From Acidobacteriota bacterium (lineage in GTDB: Bacteria; Acidobacteriota; JAAYUB01): 44,889 nt of DNA. The stretch spans positions 1 through 44,889 of the forward strand of contig JAGNHB010000049.1 in NCBI GenBank assembly GCA_018001935.1, written 5' to 3'. How positions within the stretch are numbered: position 1 is the first letter of the stretch; each line of letters opens with the position of its first letter. A program made the translations under genes and the position numbers. Below are positions 39,481 through 44,889 of the stretch, piece after piece. The notes beneath the pieces were generated by a model, which worked only from the letters and a program-made list of their open reading frames with translations, was not told the DNA's origin and searched no databases.

Positions 39481-40044
39481 ATGCCGCAACTCAGCCTTTT
39501 CGACACCCCCGAACGGGTGGTGGTTTTCGACCTGGAGACCCAGCGGAGCTTCCTGGAGGTGGGGGGGCGGGGCAACCTCGCCCGGATGGGGGTTTCGCTG
39601 GCCGTGATGTACGATTACGCCGCGGACGCCTACCGGACCTTTTTCGAGCCCGACATGGAGCGACTGATCGACGAACTGCTGGCCAGCACCCTGGTGATCG
39701 GCTACAACGTCAAGGGGTTCGACTATCCCGTGCTGTCCGCCTACCGGTCCGGCGGCTGGCACCGGAAGCTGCCGACGCTGGACCTCATGGAGCACCTCGC
39801 GGACCGGCTGGGCTTCCGCATCGGTCTCGACAACGTGGCGGGAGCCACCCTGGGGAAGGGGAAGAGCGGGTCGGGCCTGGACGCCCTGCGGTGGTTCAAG
39901 GAAGGCCGGATGGACCTGATCGAGACCTATTGCCGGGACGACGTGGAGGTCACCCGCCGGGTGTACGAGTTCGGCAAGGCCAATCGGCACGTCAAGTTCC
40001 GGGAGAAGAACGGCGAGGTGCGCACCGTCGGGGTTTCGTGGTGA
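39481..40044 (+). CDS. DEDDy-type 3'-5' exonuclease-like (ribonuclease H-like) protein
   Basis: 187 aa from the ATG at 39481, preceded by GGGAGGG at 5 nt; an ATG five codons earlier lies within that site. RNase H-like fold with the four exonuclease acids: D17 and E19 (VVFDLET), D81 (GYNVKGFDYPVL) and D154 with Y150 (YCRDDVEVT), i.e. the DEDDy arrangement. Resembles the exonuclease-like domain often found next to or fused to DEAD-box helicases; here it is alone. Substrate (DNA or RNA) unknown. The 286-bp gap after it contains no recognisable feature. Confidence 0.82.
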   Translation: MPQLSLFDTPERVVVFDLETQRSFLEVGGRGNLARMGVSLAVMYDYAADAYRTFFEPDMERLIDELLASTLVIGYNVKGFDYPVLSAYRSGGWHRKLPTLDLMEHLADRLGFRIGLDNVAGATLGKGKSGSGLDALRWFKEGRMDLIETYCRDDVEVTRRVYEFGKANRHVKFREKNGEVRTVGVSW

Positions 40045-40330
40045 CGGCAGAAGCGGGTCGGCTCCGGTGTTTGCGATGGGGACGATCGGCCCCGCGTTGC
40101 GTGCCGGGGCGGTTATGGCGCCGGAATCCGATCCGGAGAGGGCCTGGACGTCGCTCGGTGAACCGTTCGGGAGCCCCTTCCGGGGCGACAATGCCGGCAG
40201 ACCGGTAACCGGCACTTACCTCCGTAGCTCCGTCCGGGGCGTGATCCCACCTGTTTCATCGCCAGGTGTCGCAGGCTGCAGGAAATATGTTCAGGAACCG
40301 GGCCCCGGGCAAGCCGCAAAGGAGATCCTC

Positions 40331-42151
40331 ATGACCCAGCCATCACCGGACACGTCCATCCCGCCAACCTCCGGCGCCGTCCCCTCCCCCCAGCCCGTGT
40401 GGGACCTCTCGGGGCTCTACCGGTCGCCCGACGACCCGGCCCTGGCCCGGGACATGGAGACGCTCGAGCCGCTGGCGGAGGCCTTCGAGAGGAAGTTCCG
40501 GGGCACCCTGGACGCGGCGGGAACGGTGCTTCGGGCGATCGCCTGTTACGAGGAGATCCAGGCGCTGCTCTCCAGGGTCCGGGCTTACGCGCACCTGGCC
40601 TTCGCCGTCCGTACCGACGACCCCACCCTCCAGAAACTGTTGGTGAAAACCGACCTGCTGGAGGCCCGGCTGGAGGAGAAGCTCGTCTTCTTCCGCCTGG
40701 AGTTGATGGAACGGGGCGGCCCGGCCCTCGACGCCTTCATCGACGACCCCCGGCTGGCCGGGTACCGAACCTTCCTGCGCCACCTCCGGGCCTTCGCACC
40801 GCACCGGCTGAGCGAACCGGAGGAGGTGGTGACGGCGCGCAAGGACGTGACGGGCCGCCTCGCCTTCACCCGGCTGTACGAGGAATTGACGGCCTCCTTC
40901 GTGTTCGGTGCGGAGGTGCGCGGCGAAGCCCGGGTGCGGACGGGCTCCGAGATGCGAGCCCTCTTCTACGACCCCGACCCGGACGTCCGCCGGCAGGCCG
41001 TCGAGGCGTACTACGGCCGATACGGCGAGCACGGGGCCGTGATCACCACCGTCTTCAACAGCCTCGCCCAGGACCACGCGCTGGAGTGCGGCACGCGCCG
41101 GTGGGGCGACCCCCTGGCGCCCTCCCTCGCCGACAACCTGCTGGAACGCTCCACCCTCGACCGCATGCGGGGGGTCATCGCCGGCGCCTACGGCCTCGTC
41201 GGGGAGTACTACCGGCTCAAGGCCGGCCTCCTGGGGGTCGAGCGGCTGACGGGCGCCGACCTCTACGCCCCCGTGGGCGACCCGGCGCCCCTCTGCGACT
41301 TCCCGTCCGCCGAACGACTGACGCGGGAAGCCTACGGACGCTTTCACCCCGAGGCCGGCCGCCTGGCGGGGTTGTTCTTCGACGAGCGCCTGATCCACGC
41401 CCCCGTCGCGAAAGGGAAGCAGGGCGGCGCCTTCTGTTACGGCCCGGGGCCGTCGTGCCGTCCGTACATTCTCCTGAACCACACCGGGCAACTCCGCGAC
41501 GTCTTCACGCTGGCCCATGAGCTGGGGCACGGGATCCACGACCTCCTGGCTTCCGGCCGGAGCTGGCTGAACTACCACCCACCCCTGGTGGCCGCGGAGA
41601 CGGCCTCCGTCTTCGGCGAAATGCTCCTGACGGAGCGCCTCCTGGAGACGCCCATGACCCCCGGCCAGCGGGTCGGGTTCCTCTGCGGCCGCCTGGAGGA
41701 CGCCATCGCCACCCTCTTCCGGCAAAACATGTACATCGACTTCGAGTGGGACACTCACACGCGGATCGCCGGGGAGATCCTCTCCGCGGATGAGCTTTGC
41801 GCAGCCTGGGAGACCCGCGCCCGGGATCTTTACGGCGGCGTGGTGGACTTCCTGCCGGAGCAGCGATGGAACTGGGCGGCCATCCCCCACTTCTTCCGTT
41901 ACACCTTCTACTGCTACGCCTATTCCTTCGGCCAACTCTTCGTATGGTGCCTCTTCCGCAAATGGAAAGAGGAAGGGGGCGCCTTTGCCGGGAAGTTCAT
42001 GGACCTGCTCGCCGCCGGCGGTTCCCGCACGCCTGCCGAACTGGCGGGGTCCGTGGGGGAAGATCTCGACAGCCCCGCTTTTTGGGAGAAAGGCCTTTCG
42101 GTTTTCCGGGGCTATCTCGACGAACTGTCCGCCCTGGTTCCGAGGACCTGA
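40331..42151 (+). CDS. M3 family oligoendopeptidase (PepF-like)
   Basis: 606 aa, typical for bacterial PepF/M3B peptidases. N-terminal helical domain with WDLSGLY at residue 24-30, then the zinc site H396-E-L-G-H400 and third ligand E423 (AAETASVFGEML), the distance expected in M3. C-terminal FFRYTFYCYAYSFGQLFVWCLF is the conserved substrate-binding Tyr/His region. It cleaves short peptides in the cytoplasm, probably in protein turnover downstream of Lon-type proteases. ATG 40331 follows AAAGGAG. Converges with glnN; no terminator is obvious in the 190-bp gap. Confidence 0.92.
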   Translation: MTQPSPDTSIPPTSGAVPSPQPVWDLSGLYRSPDDPALARDMETLEPLAEAFERKFRGTLDAAGTVLRAIACYEEIQALLSRVRAYAHLAFAVRTDDPTLQKLLVKTDLLEARLEEKLVFFRLELMERGGPALDAFIDDPRLAGYRTFLRHLRAFAPHRLSEPEEVVTARKDVTGRLAFTRLYEELTASFVFGAEVRGEARVRTGSEMRALFYDPDPDVRRQAVEAYYGRYGEHGAVITTVFNSLAQDHALECGTRRWGDPLAPSLADNLLERSTLDRMRGVIAGAYGLVGEYYRLKAGLLGVERLTGADLYAPVGDPAPLCDFPSAERLTREAYGRFHPEAGRLAGLFFDERLIHAPVAKGKQGGAFCYGPGPSCRPYILLNHTGQLRDVFTLAHELGHGIHDLLASGRSWLNYHPPLVAAETASVFGEMLLTERLLETPMTPGQRVGFLCGRLEDAIATLFRQNMYIDFEWDTHTRIAGEILSADELCAAWETRARDLYGGVVDFLPEQRWNWAAIPHFFRYTFYCYAYSFGQLFVWCLFRKWKEEGGAFAGKFMDLLAAGGSRTPAELAGSVGEDLDSPAFWEKGLSVFRGYLDELSALVPRT

Positions 42152-42343
42152 GCCCGGACCGCCCAGCACAACCGCCGGCCCCTGCCCGACCCGAACCACG
42201 GATGACGCCACCGCCGCAATTTCGGCCGCGAAAAACGTAAAGAACGCCACAGGATGGATCCCGGGGGCGACGACCCGGTGGAGGCGGCCTTTCGTGCCCC
42301 GAGGCGGCACCCCTGGCGATCCGGTTTTCTTTGGCGAAAGTGC

Positions 42344-44497
42344 CTATAACTCTCCCCCGGGCCGGATGGTAAGCATATCGGCGTAACCGGGTACCCGTCT
42401 GCGCCGTGCATCCACCCAGCGCTCCAGTTCGTCCACGGTGGAGCGGACCTCGCGCAGGGCGGGTCGAACCTGATCCGCACAGAACCGGGCGCACTCCTCC
42501 TCGGCCAACGCTCCCAATCGCGCCTCCAGGGCGGCCAGTTCCGGAAGGCGCTCCAGCACCGCCTGGACCCGCACGGCCACGTCCTGTGCATAGACATCGA
42601 GCGCCTCTGCCGGGGCCTTCAGGTCCGGACCGGCCGCTCGCGCCCGGGAGGCTGTTTCCAGCAGTCCGCCGAGAGACTCCACGGCGCCGGGCACGTAGAG
42701 GGTCCGGACCATGGAGATCGCCAGGCGCAGCTCCAGCTCCACGGTGTGGATGTAGTTGCGGAGGTTCACCCGGTAGCGGGCCTGGGTCTCCTCTGGGGTC
42801 AGGATGTGGAAACGGTGGAAGAGGTCGAGGTTCTTGGGGGCGCGCAGGGCCTCCAGGGCCTCCGGGGCCGTGGCTGCGGCAAAGAGGCCGCGCCGCGTCG
42901 CCTCTTCCCGCCACTCGGGGGTGTAGTTGTCCCCCTCGAAGTGGGACTCCCGGGCCGTCCCGTAGAGTTCCCCCACCACGGCTAGGGCAGTGCCCAAGGG
43001 GTCCTCCGCCCGCTCGGAGCGGCGCTCGAGGGCGTCGGCGAGAACGTGGAGCCCGTGGGTCACCATGGCGTTGATCACGGCGGTGGGCATGGCGGTGGAG
43101 GCGGAAGCCCCCACGGCCCGAAACTCGAACTTGTTTCCGGTGAAGGCGATGGGAGACGTCCGGTTCCGGTCGGTGGCGTCCCGGGGGAAGTGGGGGATGA
43201 AGGGTACCCCCGTGGAGAACTTCCCGGGCTGGCGGAGGGGGAGGAGTTTGCCTCTCTCCAGCCGCTCCAGCACGTCGGTAAGCTCCGAGCCCAGAAAGAC
43301 CGACATGATGGGCGGGGGCGCCTCGTCGGCGCCCAGCCGGTCGTCGTTGCCGGGGCCGGCCACGATGGCGCGGAAGAGGTCGCCATAGGCTCGGACACCC
43401 AGCAGGACCGCCGTCACGACGCAGAGGAAGCGCACGTTGTCCGACTCCGTGGCCCCCGGGTCGAGCAGGTTCACCCCCCGGGAGTCCACCAGCGACCAGT
43501 TGTTGTGCTTCCCACTGCCGTTGATTCCGGCGAAGGGCTTCTCGTGGAAGAGTACGGTGAAGCCGTGGCGGTTCCCCGCCTTGCGGAGGACCTCCATCAA
43601 CAGCTGGTTGTGGTCCGTGGCGATGTTGGCGTTCTCGTGGAGGGTGGCCAACTCGAACTGGTTGGGGGCCACCTCGTTGTGCCGGGTCTTGGCGGGGATC
43701 CCGAGGCGGTACAGTTCGATCTCGGACTCCTGCATGAAAGCCAGGACGCGATCCTTGATGGACCCGAAGTAGTGGTCTTCGAACTGTTGCCCCCGTGGGG
43801 CCTGGCTCCCGAAGATGGTATAGCCCAGCATGGCCAGGTCGGGCCGGCTCTCCGTGTGGCGGGTCTCCACCAGGAAGTACTCCTGCTCGGGACCGAGCTG
43901 GGGGTAGACCCACTCGGTCCCGTTAGCGCCCAACAGGCCCAGGAGCCGCAGGGAAGCCTCGCTGACAGCCTTGATGGACTTGATGAGCGGGGTCTTTTTG
44001 TCCAGAACGCAGCCGTCGTAGGAAACGAACACCGAGGGGATGAAGAGGGTCTTTCCGAACTCGCCCTCCAGGATGAAGGCCGGGGAGGAAGGGTCCCACG
44101 CCGCGTAGCCGCGGGCTTCGAAAGTGCTGCGCATCCCGCCGTGGGGAAAGCTGGACGCATCGGGCTCGCTCCGGGTCAGCTTGGCGCCGGTGAAGTTCTC
44201 CTGGAGGCGGCCGGACGGCCCATAAGAAAGGAAAGAGTCGTGCTTCTCCGCGGTGAGACCCGTTAGCGGCTGGAACCAGTGGGCGTAGGAGGTGGCGCCC
44301 TTGCCGAGGGCCCACTCCTTGATGGCGGCTGCCACGGCGTCAGCCACTTCCACGGGCAGTTCCTCGAAGTGCTTCACCGCTCGCTCCAGGCGGGCGTAGA
44401 TGTCTGCGGGGAGCTTCTCCTTCATCACCTCGAAGCTGAAGGTGTTCTCACCGAAATAGCTGGACACTTTCCGGCCCACGTAATCCCGGGTTGGCAT
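42344..44497 (-). CDS. glnN: Glutamine synthetase type III
   Basis: 717 aa, the GSIII length (about 700-730), much longer than GSI. Makes glutamine from glutamate, ammonia and ATP. GSIII hallmarks: N-terminal FGENTFSFEVMKEKLP, SFPHGGMRSTFEARGY, QLGPEQEYFLV, HNEVAPNQFELA and the catalytic-core FTGNKFEFRAVGAS, plus the C-terminal GSIII-only helical region (about 560-700). Start ATG 44497 follows AAAAGGAGG. A TATAAT box (44533-44538, minus strand) lies upstream without a clear -35. Nothing in the neighbourhood points to PII or NtrBC control; the regulator at 13014 is distant. Confidence 0.96.
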   Translation of the reverse strand: MPTRDYVGRKVSSYFGENTFSFEVMKEKLPADIYARLERAVKHFEELPVEVADAVAAAIKEWALGKGATSYAHWFQPLTGLTAEKHDSFLSYGPSGRLQENFTGAKLTRSEPDASSFPHGGMRSTFEARGYAAWDPSSPAFILEGEFGKTLFIPSVFVSYDGCVLDKKTPLIKSIKAVSEASLRLLGLLGANGTEWVYPQLGPEQEYFLVETRHTESRPDLAMLGYTIFGSQAPRGQQFEDHYFGSIKDRVLAFMQESEIELYRLGIPAKTRHNEVAPNQFELATLHENANIATDHNQLLMEVLRKAGNRHGFTVLFHEKPFAGINGSGKHNNWSLVDSRGVNLLDPGATESDNVRFLCVVTAVLLGVRAYGDLFRAIVAGPGNDDRLGADEAPPPIMSVFLGSELTDVLERLERGKLLPLRQPGKFSTGVPFIPHFPRDATDRNRTSPIAFTGNKFEFRAVGASASTAMPTAVINAMVTHGLHVLADALERRSERAEDPLGTALAVVGELYGTARESHFEGDNYTPEWREEATRRGLFAAATAPEALEALRAPKNLDLFHRFHILTPEETQARYRVNLRNYIHTVELELRLAISMVRTLYVPGAVESLGGLLETASRARAAGPDLKAPAEALDVYAQDVAVRVQAVLERLPELAALEARLGALAEEECARFCADQVRPALREVRSTVDELERWVDARRRRVPGYADMLTIRPGGEL

Positions 44498-44618
44498 GCT
44501 GCCTCCTTTTCCCCCTGACCTGAAAGACCGGCATTATACCCTGCACTGCGGGAAAAGAAAAGCACAGGGCAGAGGCCATCGGCGGCTGCCTTCTCCAGGC
44601 TGGGCAAAGAGCGGAACA

Positions 44619-44651
44619 GGACACTCAAGCGAAGCGGAAGACTGAGTGTCC
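44619..44651. repeat. GGACACTCA hairpin upstream of the IS200-like gene
   Basis: GGACACTCA (44619-44627) and TGAGTGTCC (44643-44651) form perfect 9-bp arms around a 15-nt loop, about 190 bp upstream of the transposase start. Terminal hairpins are the recognition signals of Y1 transposases, so this may be an element end. The rest of 44498-44839 contains the glnN leader and a GC-rich stretch with no other feature. Confidence 0.6.
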
Positions 44652-44839
44652 CCCTTCCCGACCTGCCCGCCGGGCCTGCTCGCGGCGCTTCCCGGCGTCT
44701 CCCGCCCCGCGGCCCGGTCCCCTCTCCCGGGTCAGCGCGGAGCCTCCCCCCATTTTTTTTCACCGGTTTGGCGAAATAACTTCGGATATTGTTCGGCGAA
44801 AACGTTAGTAAGGGTGAAGTCCACTTCCAGGAGGCTGCC

Positions 44840-44889
44840 ATGGCCATCGCGCGCAAGAACATCGTCGCCGACGGCGCCGAGCGGGTCTA
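44840..44889 (+). CDS. N-terminal fragment of an IS200/RAYT-like transposase
   Basis: Only the first 16 codons (starting MAIARKNIVADGAERV) are inside the window; the gene runs off the right edge. The ATG follows AGGAGG at 5 nt. The start resembles a family of HUH (Y1, IS200-like) transposases that begin ‘MAIARK’ and continue to a YHC-type motif, which I recall rather than searched. The upstream hairpin supports the call. The next bases outside the window would settle it. Confidence 0.55.
   Translation, partial: MAIARKNIVADGAERV

Noticed and set aside
1..44889. tRNA, rRNA, riboswitch (including a TPP riboswitch before thiL) and attachment sites
   Set aside because: I looked for cloverleaf and T-loop signatures, conserved TPP riboswitch motifs and tRNA-end direct repeats in the gaps and saw none. 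Weak or divergent examples cannot be excluded by eye.

Overview
The window is GC-rich throughout its genes, with strong Shine-Dalgarno sites and many short-spaced or overlapping genes. Gene content (a NAD-linked [FeFe]-hydrogenase, a tungsten-type aldehyde:ferredoxin oxidoreductase with a polyferredoxin, class I aldolase FbaB, type III glutamine synthetase) suggests an anaerobic or fermentative bacterium. The style of the intergenic repeats (CACGGAT, GGCACGGAG and CTTTGCG/CTTGGCG families) and the secreted PDZ-TPR-CHAT protein make an Acidobacteriota-like lineage my best guess. That is inference from gene content, not from a marker gene.

Layout. 1-9.4 kb: the edge of a transposase-associated gene; a membrane-spanning HtrA-like protease with a cytoplasmic FHA domain; a minus-strand operon of bactofilin, YqhA and an overlapping 56-residue small protein; a Sua5/YrdC protein; then fbaB, nrdR, hsp20 and lon on the plus strand, and a broken DUF4143 ATPase remnant. 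9.4-12.9 kb: a secreted PDZ-TPR-CHAT protein split by an apparent one-base frameshift.

13.0-23.8 kb is the most interesting part. A divergent NtrC-type sigma-54 activator faces a seven-gene plus-strand array: NuoE-like subunit, HndB-HndC (NuoF-like) fusion, catalytic [FeFe]-hydrogenase HydA, a histidine kinase whose input module is itself an [FeFe]-hydrogenase-like domain, two single-domain receivers and a receiver-PAS-histidine kinase. A -24/-12 promoter lies just before the first hydrogenase gene, and two tandem TTGTC-N6-GACA sites lie between the divergent genes. I read this as a self-contained hydrogen (or redox) sensing circuit controlling a NAD(P)-linked hydrogenase. Maturases (HydEFG) are not in the window.

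24-31 kb: a secreted DUF4350-like protein, thiL, a CslA/cellulose-synthase-like glycosyltransferase, sfsA, rnk and an intact DUF4143 ATPase. 31.5-34.1 kb: a ferredoxin (four [4Fe-4S] motifs)-AOR operon with a near-consensus promoter and a factor-independent terminator. 34.5-37.7 kb: a PAS protein and a pseudouridine catabolism pair (PfkB kinase, psuG). psuG is flanked by two similar ~190-bp intergenic repeats; the downstream copy abuts a truncated cupin gene. 38.2-44.9 kb: a GYF_2-AIM24 protein, a DEDDy nuclease-like protein, an M3 oligoendopeptidase, GlnN, and the start of an IS200/RAYT-like transposase.

No tRNA, rRNA or CRISPR array was recognised. Intergenic DNA is unusually rich in inverted and short tandem repeats, including two arrays with a 9-bp period and inverted arms.
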